This document shows positions 21,001-32,953 of a DNA stretch of 64,000 bases, in pieces. The notes beneath the pieces are model-generated. The model had not been told where the DNA came from. It worked only from the letters and a program-made list of their open reading frames with translations, and did no database searches. The DNA lies in NCBI GenBank assembly GCA_035610365.1, contig CM069432.1, positions 71,986,520-72,050,519 on the forward strand, written 5' to 3'. Source of the stretch: Aquatica leii. Lineage: Eukaryota > Arthropoda > Insecta > Coleoptera > Lampyridae. Each line of letters starts with the position of its first letter. Within the stretch, counting starts at the first letter, position 1. The translations under genes and the position numbers were made by a program.

Positions 21001-23630
21001 AAAAATGTGTAATCGAAAAGATAGAATTCTAGCACATAAAGTACAATTGAATGTGGTGGACAAGTGTGTAAAAATAGAAAAGTACATAGTGATCAAGAGA
21101 AGAAGCGTGACAACGCGCTCTAGTACTATTTGATGTGCTCTCCACCAACTCAACAATACATAATAAAGGTTTATAGACTTTAAAAGGAATTTATGCACGA
21201 TATTTTATGCGACGTGGCCTTTAGTACCTTACGTTAGCATACATTTAATTATGAGTGTTTTTGTTAAACAAAGTCATTACTTACACTAAATGTTTGTACA
21301 TTATCGAATTAAATATGTATATTCGTGCTTTCAATTATTTATGACAACTGTTTTAAATTGTGTTTTGTCAATTAAGTATTTGCTATATCTTCAATAATTA
21401 CATATTTTTTATTGATATGCAAAATTGGTAGTACAGAAAGAAATCTTCAGGTCACGAGTACATAGAACTAACTATAAAGTTTATGATTTTAAAACGAAAA
21501 ACAAAATATAAAACAACTATAAGTTTTAGTATAATATAATTAGCTGTAAAAAAGTTATAAGACACTGGTTGTTTTAAAACAAAATTTTAAAAGTTATGTT
21601 TTTTGTGTATTTATTGTTTTTAAATTGCAGAAACATTAACAATGCTGCATAAAAAGAAAACTTTGTTTTTTAAATCGTAATAAATCAATTGTATTTATAA
21701 ATAAATGTGTGTTTACATGATTATTTTTAATATTATATATTTAATACACAAAAAAATATAAAATACTATTTTAAATATAAAATTTTACGCAACACTTAGA
21801 AACACAAAAGCATAAAATGCACAATTGCATGATTCAGTGCTTATAAACGTTTAATTACTCTAATTATTTACCACAAGAAAGTTACAGAACTTGTAATTTA
21901 ATTATATAAAGTACAATTATATAAAGTACAATAAGAAGTTTAAAACGTTTCTTAACGTGCAAATCCACTGAAGAATTTATTACAAAACTTAAAATGTAAA
22001 GAATTTAACGATCAAGATTTACTCATTGTTACTGAGTTTATCTATTTACTGCGGAATTTTGTGACATTTTCGTGGCACCGATTGTTAGGAGTAAATTCTT
22101 TAGAGGTTCCTGGTGAAAAGTATTTGACTTTAAATTTTTTATAAGTAATATAATATTTTTAGTATTATTTTTATTATTAGTATGATTTATAACACTATTT
22201 GTTTGCTGTTTATTTTGTTTTATAAAAATTACATACGTTCTATAAAAACGATTAGATAAAATTGTAATTTGAATTTATTATCTTTTTTCACTAATATTAC
22301 AAATAAAAATACAAAAAAAATATTAAAGTAGGACGTTATTATTATTAGCACGTATAAGAATATTATGTATTAGTTAACATTATGCATTAGGTATTAAGAT
22401 AAAGTTTACATAGTTTGCACGCCTAAAGAAAATAAATAATTTGTTGTGATCTCATTGTAACTTAGATTTTAGTATTTCTTTGTAGGTTTGTAGCATTTGT
22501 TTATACTAATAATATACTAAAACCACAAAACTTATTAGTTCAGAATAAATGTCGATTCATGTTTACCGTGCAATACAGTAATACCTTGACGTAGCTACAC
22601 AAGCACGAGTTCACATTGTAAATACTAAACGTAGACAATTAAAAAATTTCATAAAAAATTAATTGCCTCTACCAGTTCTAGCAAGTTTTTTTGAATTCAA
22701 ATTTAAATCAATGATTTTTATAGTTTTAAAATTATAAAACATTTTCAGACTGAAATTTATTGTTAAAACACTATTATTCTTTGCACTATGTTTATGTAAT
22801 TAAATTTATATTAGTTAAATAGTTTTAAAATTATCTTTAACAAATTTTAAACTGTCTTTATTAAGATTTTTAAAAATAAGTTTATTATTGTTTCATATTT
22901 TTGCAATTAAAGATTAATTTTGTATTAAATAACTTTAAACATGCTTGTTTTACAATTTTTTTTACAATAATTTACAAAATATTGGTACAAAATGTTTAAA
23001 TTGTTTGGAAATTATATAAGCAATTTAATCAATTAGAGTTTACATTTAAATTTAAATAAAAGAATACATGAATAAATGCTGTGTATAATAAGTAACGCTT
23101 TAATCGTGAAATGTTTTAATAAAATTACTTAGTCAATACTATTACATTTCTTATAAAAATGCTAGTTTCTTACAGTTTTAGTATATTATTAGTACAAGTA
23201 AATGCTACAAACCAACAAAAAATATATATAATTGAACACTACAGTCTATCGGGTTTTCTTTGTTACTAAAATAATATTTAATATAACGTATCTCTTTTAG
23301 AACCTAATGCATAAAAATAAAACAAAATGTTACAAATTGTTATAATTTATATTTTATTACTAGTGGTTTTTTTTATTTTAATAATGCTTGTTTTAGTTTT
23401 AATTTGTTAAAAACTATTATTGCACTTTACCAAAAATTTGATTTTTATATTTTGACTGTTTTGTTTTGTGATAAAATAGGATCTCAGGAGCTCAAAAAAA
23501 TCGTTTACTCATTTTTTTATTATTTTTATAGTTATCGATTTTTTTAGAAACACAATAAAAAATAATTCAATCAGTATAGATACAATAGGTTGTGAATTCT
23601 GCAAATACAGTAAATAAATAATAGTATATA
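18061..23630. other. long AT-rich stretch, no gene recognised
   Basis: About 5.6 kb. The part at ~19,740-20,055 has many GTTAC/GTAAC and TTGCTGC-type words and a direct TGTTGCTTGG(G/A) repeat near 20,036-20,060, and may be an old MITE. A short frame at ~20,670-20,735 (plus), NYPEDIATSAAIRVACMYL then a stop, looks protein-like but stands alone. Nothing else supported. Confidence 0.4.
21902..21931. repeat. 15-bp tandem duplication
   Basis: TTATATAAAGTACAA occurs twice, directly adjacent, without mismatch. Confidence 0.9.
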
Positions 23631-23631
23631 T

Positions 23632-23657
23632 TTAATAATAATAATAATAATAATTTT
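23632..23657 (-). repeat. (ATT)n simple-repeat tail of the LINE
   Basis: Eight or so TAA units on the plus strand (ATT on the element's sense strand) at the expected 3' end. Several non-LTR families end in short simple repeats rather than poly(A). Confidence 0.7.
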
Positions 23658-24893
23658 ATTGTTTTTAGAAACAAAGTTCTATAACAAAGAGTTGAGTTTT
23701 GCAAAATTAAAGTAATGATAAAGTAACAAAATTAATATCTCTAGTACAAAGAAAAGAAAACAGTATTTTTAAATCTAATACACATCAAATCTGTAAGATA
23801 CTAAGCAAAAAATAATTTTTTAATGTAAACTTATAGTATAGCAACAAAAAAAAATTTTTTTTTTGCTTATTTAAAACTTAAAACTTAAATTAACAAATCA
23901 TTCATTTAAAATAAAACTTCTTATTTTTAATGCATTTATAGTAAAATATTAAATTGTATTCATTTTTAAGATACATAATTGTTTCTGATGGGGTTGTAAA
24001 TAGGGCGTACGTTGTAGAAAAACAGTTTTCTTCGGTGTTTATTTCATATTTATTTTTTTTATAAAATAAGTTTACATATTTTTTATTAGATAGCCTCAGT
24101 TGAGCAATTATTTGAGTTTTGCTTATGTCTACTTTAAAGTTAAGGTATTTTTCTCTGTCAACGTTAAATTTTAAATGTTTATAAAGTACACTGTATTTAG
24201 AGAGAACACATTTTTTTTAAATCGTTTTCTTGTAGGTTTTGTATTAAAGTTTTAATAATTTTTTGTATTAATAGTTTATCCACTACTTGACTGTCCCATA
24301 CTTCTTTATATCCTATGTTAATTAAAAAATTGTGTAACTGCGAGCACCAATTTAATTTCGGTTTGTTACTAGGCACCATATCTAGTGTTTTTAAGCGATT
24401 ATATAGCTGTTTTCTAAAACGATTATCTTCCATATTTAACACTTTCTTCCACCAATTTAATACACGATTCCAAAAAATTATTGCTATATGGTTCTTGCCT
24501 CCCAGTAAACACAAAATTGATAATGTTTAGTAACAGTTTCAAAACGAAAAATTTATGATTCACTCTTGTTTCAAACATAAAAGAAACCTAACTGCAATAA
24601 AATAGCTATAAGTCCATCGCTGTTTCACTTATTTGAATCAGTATAGTTTCGGTATTTTAAATTCAAATCTGTTGCAAACTAAATGTTGCATTCGGTTTAC
24701 GTTTTAAAAGCTTCGTTCTTGAACTGATACTAAATGATCGATACAAGTATGATTTTTTTGTTTCAATAATGAACTAAAACAATTTTTTCAATAATATAAT
24801 AATACATTTTTGAATGCACGTTTCAAATTTTATTGCACAATAAATATTTTTAAATACAATATCACATTGAGTTTTTTACATATTGCAACTTAC

Positions 24894-24965
24894 CTGGATG
24901 TGGTCTTTTGACGGAAGCCTCGAAAACTGCATTAGTTACTGTTGGGTAGCAACTTTTAACCGCAT
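24894..24965 (-). CDS. candidate internal exon (72 bp) inside the TIR element
   Basis: Minus strand: acceptor TATGTTACAG just before 24,965 and a perfect donor CAG|GTAAGT just after 24,894. The phase-1 reading gives DAVKSCYPTVTNAVFEASV followed by KRPHP, open throughout and not low-complexity, unlike the surrounding DNA. Length is a multiple of three. It joins in frame to the candidate exon at 25,117-25,158. I do not recognise the protein. It could be a captured host exon (Pack-type cargo) or an exon of the element's own gene. Confidence 0.45.
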
Positions 24966-25116
24966 CTGTAACATAGAAATAAATATTTCATTTATATACA
25001 TACATAATCATAGAGTTACACAAAATTAATTACATTTTTTTAATCAAAAACAACACAAACTTAATATAAATATCACTTTAGCAATCATTAGAAAGTTATA
25101 AAAACACTGTGACTAC

Positions 25117-25158
25117 CTTTAGCTGTACATAATCGTATAGAAAATTTCAAGAATTGAA
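25117..25158 (-). CDS. candidate upstream exon (42 bp) inside the TIR element
   Basis: Minus strand: acceptor TATATATACAG before 25,158 and donor AAAG|GTAGTC after 25,117. The phase that joins to the exon at 24,894-24,965 reads QFLKFSIRLCTAK, then Asp split over the 150-bp intron. It is short, with a weaker donor than its neighbour; support comes mainly from frame agreement. Confidence 0.3.
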
Positions 25159-28100
25159 CTGTATATATAAATCCTAAAGTATCATCAGATTTTCGCAATA
25201 ATCTACCTTAACGCAACCATGTGTGTTAATTTACATTTTTTTATACAAATTAAAACATGATACATAAAGAACAGAAATGATAATAATATTGGTTACATTT
25301 ATGGATTATAATAAAATGCTTCGACTTAAGGTTTTTGTTCCATTTCGTAATTGTACACACAGCATCACTTATCAAACTGCAACGGAACAAGTGAAAAGAT
25401 ATCAATTTGCAGCGCAAGCGTTGACGACAGTAATCAAAAGTATAGCAACGACTAATGATGACTAATTACAAAGTATTCGTTTTTCTTAGAACGATTCCAC
25501 TGTTTTGAAAATAATTCAATCTTAATTGATCGATCTTTAAACAATTCTAGTTATTCAAAAAATATTCGGTTTTAATAAATCAGTTTTTAGACGGTTGCTG
25601 ATTATGGGATAAAAATTGCAAGTACTGAAACGGTTTAAAACTGATTGTGAAAAATCGGAACTCTTTCAAATTATTCACTGTCAGTTACATGTAAATGATA
25701 TAAAAATCGAACTAACACGAAACAACGTAATGAAACAATTGTTTTAATTTTGTGATTGTGACAGTTTCAATCCGTGTTTACTGGGCTGTTTCTAAACGAA
25801 TCATGTGGTTTGGAGTACTTTTAGGGCATTGTAGTAAGTTTTTTAGGTAACATAGCTGGCATTTCTCTATTTAGTGAACTTCGTTTAAACCCCATACTTC
25901 CGAACCATATAAAGTTGTTGCGTTAATAATCGTTCTAAGAAGTGTTGTCTTTTTATTCCATCCATTTGATTTAATTTTAAAAAGAATTGTTTTTACTTTT
26001 TGTATTGCTAGTACAGTTTTTTTAAAACTGTCTTTAGCAGCTATTTTCAACAACCCAGATGAAGAAAATGTTACTCCTAAGTATTTAAACGTTTTGACTA
26101 CTTCTAGTTCACTTTTTTTTATTTAAGAACGGATTTTCTGTAGGTGTTCTACCTCTATGAAATCAAACAATTTTAGTTTTGTTAGTGTTTACGGTTAAAA
26201 AAATTTCGTTATTGTACTTTTCTAGGATTGTAAGTTTTTTCCTTACATCTATGGGAGTGTCGCATAAAATGACAATATCATCAGCATATGCTAAAATTAA
26301 TCCCCGTCTATGTTTAGTCCAGTTGCTCTTTTGTCTCGAAAATTGTTTTCTAGATCGTTAATGTCTAACGCAAATAAAGGTGGACTTGGGCTGTCACCTT
26401 GTAAGACTCCTTCTGTTATTTTTATAAACTCTGATAGTCCTTCCTGTGTTTTAATTTGTAAATATGCCCTTCGGTATAAGTTTCTTATGATTCGGATGAT
26501 TTTTGAAGATATGCCAGTGCTATATATTTTGTTCCACAGGTTGTCATGGTTAACACTGTCAAAAGCTCTTTTAAAATCTACAAAAATTGCTTAACTTTTC
26601 TTTTTTTTAACCTTAAGTGATTTTGAATAATAGCATTTAAATGTAGTATAGTCAATGGTGCCGCGATTTTTCCTAAACCCCATTTGGTTTTCTCGGAGAA
26701 TGTAATTTTCTTCACACCAACTCTGAATTCTGTTGTTTATAACTTGAGTGAAGATTTTGCAAATGCAGTTAATTAAAGCTATACTTCTGTAATTTGAGGG
26801 GTTTGCTTTATCACCTTTTTTATACAAAGGCATTATTTGTATTTTGGACCATAGATCAGCAATAGCTTCATTTTGAAGTATAGTATTAAAAAGATTTAGT
26901 AGATAATACTCCCAATTAGGCGTTAGATTTTTATAAAAGTTGTTATTTAGTTCGTCGAGACCTGGTGATTTGTTTGATTTGGATAATTTAATGCTTGTTG
27001 TTAGTTAGTTTCATTTTTTAGCGTTTTAGAAAGATTTGTTTGTTTATAATATTCCTCCCAACGTGTTAAGCTAATTATATTAATAAACTGATGTTTGGGT
27101 TTTAGTTTCTTTATTACACTCCAAAAGATTGAATTATTTTTCACATTAGAAATTGACCTAGTAATTTCTTTAGTAAAATTATTTTTAGAAGTTGTAATTT
27201 GCTGGCGGTATTTTTTCTTATTGTTTAAATACTGTTGTAAATCATCTTCTTTATAGTCTTTACGATATTTTTTTAAACTATTTGTGACTTGTTTGTTAAG
27301 TTGGTAACCATCATAGTTAAACCAGGGTTTATGTTCATTACTTAATTGTTTGTTTTTCTGCTTGAGTACATTGCACATATGCAGACGCTGCTTCTTTAAT
27401 TAAAACTATGAAATTAAGATTTAGTTTGTTTACATCCAAATCTTGATAGTAAATATTTGCATTATTCTCCAGTTGATTTTGAAAAAGGTATTTGTAATCT
27501 TCGTTAAAATCAAATTTTACATTATAAACGTTTTTTGATGTTACGCTCTGTGTAGTTTTCTCGCAATTCTTTTGTTGTTGTTCTTTAAAATAAATTGTAC
27601 CAATGCTATCCGGTGAGTTTGTTACAGTAGGGTTTATTTCGAAATTAATAATTTGTTCAATGGTATCTATATCAGCCCAAGCAAGGTCAATCGTGGATCT
27701 TCCAGTTAATAATTCCACTAATAAAAGTAAAGTTTCCAAGGATATCTCCATTAATGCGCTCATTTAACAAATATAAACCGAGTAGTTCCATTTTCTCAAC
27801 AAGTTTTATGCCTCTTTCATTAACTTTTTTATGCAACGATGTGCTATTTTCAAACGCATGTGTGTTAACTAAAGAATTTTCACTAATGCAGTTCGTTTCG
27901 CCAACGTGGGCGTTAAAATCACCTACTAATAAAACTTTATGATTTAAGTGTCATTTATGGCATTTAATGAATCATATAACATGTTAATACATGATTCATG
28001 ACTAAGATTCGGTTTCAGATATACTGTACCTAAAATACACTTAGTTCTAATATTATATACAGATAAGTGATGCTAATAATTTTTATCTAAACTTTTTTTT

Positions 28101-28375
28101 TGAAAGTATAACTATTCCTCCACTTGCTCTACCTTTACTTTTTTCTTTGATTGCATTACTACAAACTATAGTTGTATATTCGTTTAAAAAGGACGGTAGT
28201 ATTTTAATATCGCTTAAACACCAGGTTTCAATTAAACAAATTACGTCTCCACGCAGTAAGGTTTGCTGAGTTTCTATTTCAAGATCAAATATTTTGTTGA
28301 ATCCGTTAATATTCCAGAATACAATGACTTCTACCCCAGTTTGCAATGCTGTGTCGAAGTGTATTTTAGTGTTTA

Positions 28376-29211
28376 ATAGTTTTTAGATGAGATAACTTCT
28401 TTGTTTTTTGGTTTTAACGTCATATCGTGACTATCCCAAACATATTCTGTGTCGTCTACAGTTAATTTATTGTAGCTCTTTTTAACTTTTCTGCCTTTTC
28501 TAATTTCTTCGTTTGCGCGTTCTTTAATTAAGCTTTTCATTTTATATTGCAATTCAATTTGATTTTTAGTTAAGTCATTTTCTACATAAATATGTTCACT
28601 TTTTAGTTTATACTTGTTCCTCATAATAATTTGTTTTTCATGTCTATTTTTTAGCTTAACAATTATTATTTTCTTTGTTGGATCTCGACTTCTGCTATAA
28701 GCTTCACTGATATTTGCTGCAACTTCTAACTCTTCCTTCAAAAATGTTTCAATATTTTGTATAAAATTTTTATTTGGAACATTTAGACCTTTTATAATAA
28801 TGTTTTGTGCTTTATTGTGACGTTCATGTAATTCTAATTTATTTTCTATGTTTTCAATTACTTTATCTTTCCTTTTTACTTTGAATTCTAAAATTTTAAT
28901 TTTATTTTTTAGTTGTGTTTTTTCTTCATTCCAAAGTGACGTTTGCTCATTAAGTTTTTCTTTGATTTTTTAATTTTGTTTGTGTTGTCTTGAAAACCTT
29001 GGCGTACGTCAGTAGTTCAGTTAACGATTTTATTTCTTCCATTTCTTTATTTGTTTTTTGTAGCGATCTTGTAACTTTTTTGCTTTTTTTTAAAGATTTC
29101 TTTTTGTGCAATTGGTATTTCAAGTTCTAAATTAGTATCTTCTTTTTTACGTTTAAAGTAATCAGTAATTTTTGTTTCACTGTCTGATCTCGCTTTTGTT
29201 GAATTATTCAT
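28376..29211 (-). pseudogene. LINE ORF1 (nucleic-acid-binding protein), broken
   Basis: Starts with ATG at 29,211, MNNSTKARSDSETKITDYFK, an N-terminus typical of insect LINE ORF1 proteins. A lysine/glutamate-rich, coiled-coil-like middle follows, in shifting frames. The C-terminal half (from ~28,800) contains AQNIIIKGL and, from 28,741, an RRM-like region with SRDPTKKIIIVKLKNR. It ends at a stop near 28,376, just before ORF2. ORF1 proteins coat the element RNA and act as chaperones. Frame breaks near 28,975 and 28,745 make it non-functional. Confidence 0.75.
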
Positions 29212-29345
29212 TAATAGTAAATTTCAAAACTGCGTATTATTAATTTTGGTGGATTAGTAATGTTTATGCACAATAAATTTAATTAAACGAATTAATAGGA
29301 AAAGTTTTAAATACACACCTGTTTTTAGTTTGTTTTATCCTGAAT

Positions 29346-31639
29346 GTTGCCGTGTTGTTATCAATAAGTCTTCAACCTTGTTTATTTCCAATACTTTATT
29401 AAATTGTTATTTTACTTACTTGTAAATAATAGTATATATTGAGCTTTAATGAAGTACGTTATTTTAAAATATGTCAATTTTAATTACTTAGTCAACGCTT
29501 TATTTTCCAGCGTCAAAGTAGTTAAAACTATTTTATAATAAAAACATTTTTCTTTTTCTAAAACATTAACCTAACAACAAAATAAGTAAAATAGTTTTGA
29601 AACGTATATTTAACTATCTATGAAAAACGTTACCTTATTTTAATTTAATTAAAATTAGTACTAATATTCGTTTATGTTTCAGGTAAGGACAATGCTTTAT
29701 TACTATAATAAATACCAAAGGTAAGTGCAATTATAAAACAACAATCAAAGTAGTAGTACTAGTAAATGTAGTGATGATTTTGTTCCGATTACTTTTTTTA
29801 ACATTTAAAAATCGCTTGATAAAAAACAAGCATTAGTTAAAATATAAACTAATTAAGTTGTTAAATGTACTATAAACAGAAATATTTATATACGTAATAC
29901 ATCTATTACATCTTGTAAGACTTTATTTATTATTCTAACATCTAATAGTAAAAAAATATGCGAAAGTCTTTAGTAACTAGTTGAAACGAGTAAAAATAAT
30001 CTTGGTATTCAATTACTATCTAACAAAAGATAATGACATAATTAAATGAATGTAACTTAAATAAAACCAAAACGTATTTAAAAGCCAGATACATTGATCT
30101 TAAAGAAATAAAAGCACAAAAGGCGACAAAGGGATTGTTATGTATTACAAAGTAAAATACAAAGTTTTATTTGTAACTTGAGTAGTTTACCCATTCGGCG
30201 TTCTCCTGTACATAGAAATGCAAGTAAACCTAATTATAAACATATAAACACACGATGCAAATAATATTTTATGTCGTGTACAAAACATATTTTGTTTACA
30301 GATAATTAATTTAAAAAAAATTGACAAATGCGATTAACATTTACCAAAATAAAGTTATTTTTATTAACAATGTTTATAATACTATTGTAAGTAATTAGTT
30401 GTTAAATTTTTATGTAAAAATTGCAATATAATCGAAAACGTAATACTGGTATGTAATTAATTAATAACGTATTTTTGTTAATTTTAAAATTGTGTTACAT
30501 TTAATTTAAAATGCATTTGTTAAGAAAGAAAACTGAAATAAACAATTGTAATTTATTTTTTTTTAATTAAAATGTCAGCATTTTTATGTGTGGATGAATT
30601 TTTTTAAGTCTTTCTATAAAAAAACGCAAGGGTAACTTCTAATAATAAGTTAACTTGTTTTAGTGGCAGATTGGTATTAAATTCTCTTTTACTACAAATC
30701 TTGCTTTTATAGTTTGCATTACGTTCTGAACATAATACGTTTTGCGCTTTCGCACTTTCAACGATTTAATAAAATGAATAGGGTCACGTAAATTTTGTTG
30801 GTCTGATCGTATATGTTTAACGAAAGCACATTTGTAAGGATTTATCTATAATTTAAGTTATAAAAACGTTTGTTTGTAATAAAAAAACCGCACAGACAAT
30901 TGTATTTGATTTTAACTGTTTTTTATGTTTGCAGTGCTCTTAAATTCTACTAAAGATTACGTTTTCCGAAAATGGTTTAGATATAAAAAGCCTTAGGGCA
31001 GTATATAAATACTTTACAATATGTATTTTTATTTATTTAGTTTTTTTCAAAAGCAACAAACATTTTAGCAAATTATAGAGTAAACAGTGTTTCAATTGAC
31101 TGTGTTAGAATCAATAAAGCTTAAAATTGTGTAATAGTTTGATCAGAACTTTAGTTATTTGTTATTAATAGTTTGTTTATCTACTACCAATATAATTTAA
31201 AACGTTTAAATCATATTTTTACAAATTTGGTTTGTTTTAAAAATGTAAATATTAAAATAATTAACTAAACTAAACCATTTAGGTAAGTTTAGTTATACAA
31301 TATTTGATTTTTTGGCTTTGTAGATAGTTTGTGGTAAAACGTCCGTACTTCGGAAGATGACCTCCAACCTAATTGGTCTCAACGCAACTAAACTTGAGTG
31401 CTGGCAAATTCTTGATGTTGTGGAACTTCATTTCTTTTTTGAGATTTTCAGTATTTCTTGGTAACCAGATAGAAAATGTAGCATCGTTTATCAGGTAGTC
31501 TTAAAGCTTTGCCAACCACCGGTAGCTGCCTTGGCAATCTATTTAGCCGTCCAAATTTTTTTTAAATACTACTACATAATACTACCATTACCTTTCTGGA
31601 CATCTTAAGATCTGTACTCACAATATGTGCAATGTCCTA
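29346..31639. other. no gene recognised
   Basis: AT-rich. The last ~300 bp (from ~31,320) is less AT-rich and could be the LTR side of the decayed Ty3/gypsy element that follows, but no LTR pair is visible. Confidence 0.45.
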
Positions 31640-32715
31640 ATCCTTTTGTGTTTAAAACAGGTTTTGTTGCTTCTCGGTTGTAATTCCAAACCTAGCGTTT
31701 ACAGAACCCTTGTACGTGCTCATAAATTCATCGAAATCAATTTTATCGACTTGATTCCTGGTTTTGCTTGTTACTACTCTGGTTTGAATTTGGTTTTGAG
31801 TAACGACTAGACAATCGACATGAACCAGTTTTGGCTTGCTTTTGGGTGGTTTTCGGATACGATACATAACATTATTAATACGTTATAAAACTGTATAAAA
31901 GCTCTCCCATTGCCTTTGCAGCTTCGTTGTGTTTTTTAAGGATTATGCAACTATACCAAGTCGTCCGGTTAAAACCCACCGTTTTGTACTTTTACTTTAT
32001 TGCTGACGTAGTGTTCTTCAACAATTTTTTATTCTGGCCTTTGTCCAAACTGGAGGTCGCATGGCAATCGTATTTCGCAACTAAGCATGACACAAAATAG
32101 TGATTGGCATGTGACCCCATTAGAGAGATATGCAAGTACTGATCCTAATATATGTGGTGTTCATAAGATTAAGGATAAAGAGAAATCGTTTTAGTTTCTT
32201 TAATTCCCAACAAGCTACCAACCTGTTAAAATAGCGCAAATTTAAAGGTGCGTACGGAATGTAATTCCAACGGAACCCCAAACCGGCATAAAAACTCCTC
32301 TACTAAAACGTCTGCGACTGTAACTTTTTGTTAATTGGGTACGGCGTAAGCCGTCTAGTTTGTAAAATAATCCATTGCCACCAGGATGTATTTGTTTCCC
32401 ATTTGAAATATTAGAAACGGGCCTGCGATGTCAATCGCCACTCCCTCTAAAGAACTTCTTACGTTATAATATTTTATTGGTGCTTTGCACTATTGCGCTG
32501 GATCATTTCTTAATGCGCAGACCGTGCATTTACGGTACCATTTTACGACGTCTTCTTTGAAATTCACTTAGTAGAATTTTTCTCGGTTTTTTTTAATCTT
32601 GCCACTTGTCCTGACAAATTACAAAACTGCAATAACCATTTCAATGCGGCGTGTTTAGTAAACACCACTTTCTGTTACTTGCTCCAACCATTAGCTGCAG
32701 TTTTAAAATGCTTGT
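31640..32715 (-). pseudogene. second decayed Ty3/gypsy pol (RNase H end, integrase)
   Basis: Minus strand, high to low. The end of RNase H reads HAALKWLLQF in broken frames (~32,650). Then come traces of the integrase zinc-binding domain (CTVCAL) near 32,520, and the integrase core EGVAIDIAGPF followed by NKYILVAMDYFT (32,450-32,370), which holds the first catalytic Asp. The C-terminal VYRI.K.PKSKPK.VHVD-type block is at 31,867-31,790. The style fits 412/mdg1-like Ty3/gypsy elements. Several stops occur, and the second Asp and the Glu of the DDE triad are not found, so it is dead. It differs from the element at 2.3-3.9 kb. Confidence 0.8.
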
Positions 32716-32722
32716 AATATGT

Positions 32723-32953
32723 TCACCAAGAACTTTTCCAAAAAAAATGTGGTAGTATAACTTTAAACTTGTCAGTGGTTTCTTTTCGATATTTCATTCG
32801 TAATTTTTCAAGATGTTCCATTTTTTTGTCTATTTCGTATTTAAATTTATCGCACATTTTTTTTAAATTTAAAATACGTGCTTCTGTTTCTTTGTAAACT
32901 GCCTTAATCTGGTTTTCAACACTAACCTGTAGCTGTTCTTCGATAGTTGTCAT
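32723..32953 (-). CDS. short coiled-coil ORF, possible gag fragment
   Basis: A 76-codon ATG frame beginning MTTIEEQLQVSVENQIKAV and rich in K/E/L heptad-like spacing, so a coiled coil is likely. It lies directly upstream, in element sense, of the decayed Ty3/gypsy pol and may be a fragment of its gag, brought next to RNase H by an internal deletion. No zinc knuckle is present. It could also be unrelated. Confidence 0.3.
   Translation of the reverse strand: MTTIEEQLQVSVENQIKAVYKETEARILNLKKMCDKFKYEIDKKMEHLEKLRMKYRKETTDKFKVILPHFFWKSSW

Larger units (their letters stand above)
24501..25785. mobile_element. 1,285-bp TIR element inserted in the LINE, with candidate exons
   Basis: Ends are CCCAGTAAACAC (24,501-24,512) and GTGTTTACTGGG (25,774-25,785), a perfect 12-bp inverted repeat. 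Both ends continue with similar GAAACTGT-type subterminal words. The LINE reading frame stops at one edge (MIRLETG region) and resumes at the other (KNHIAIIFW). Removing the element with one copy of a 2-bp CT duplication restores the frame across the junction, so the edges are well supported. No transposase is recognised inside. Two minus-strand exon candidates with good splice signals are present. The superfamily is unclear: a 2-bp duplication fits few families. Confidence 0.85.
23925..28370 (-). pseudogene. LINE ORF2: endonuclease and reverse transcriptase, broken
   Basis: Read from high to low coordinates. The endonuclease start is VIVFWNINGF near 28,325, with DVICLIETWC and GRASGGIVILSKK following. 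The conserved GDFNAHVG lies near 27,910, and the endonuclease end STIDLAWAD near 27,680. The RT follows: SPGLDELNNNF (~26,960), then SNYRSIALINCI (~26,780), FVDFKRAFDSVN (~26,570), GVLQGDSPSP (~26,400). The catalytic YADD is present near 26,280 but in a shifted frame. Then come YLGVTFSSSG (~26,060) and the TTLYGSEVWGL block (~25,890). After the inserted TIR element, FWNRVLNWWKKVL (24,470) and a C-terminal IAQLRL block continue to ~23,925. Stops and frame changes occur throughout. Confidence 0.88.
23632..29345 (-). mobile_element. decayed non-LTR (LINE) retrotransposon, split by a TIR element
   Basis: Two-ORF non-LTR element on the minus strand. ORF1 is at 29,211-28,376, ORF2 at ~28,370-23,925 (apurinic-type endonuclease, RT, C-terminal region). 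A simple (ATT)n tail, read on the sense strand, lies at ~23,656-23,632 and fixes the 3' end. A 1,285-bp element (24,501-25,785) interrupts ORF2. Many stops and frameshifts are present, so the copy is dead. It is EN-bearing (CR1/Jockey/I-like in general build); I do not assign a clade. The 5' edge is approximate. Confidence 0.88.
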
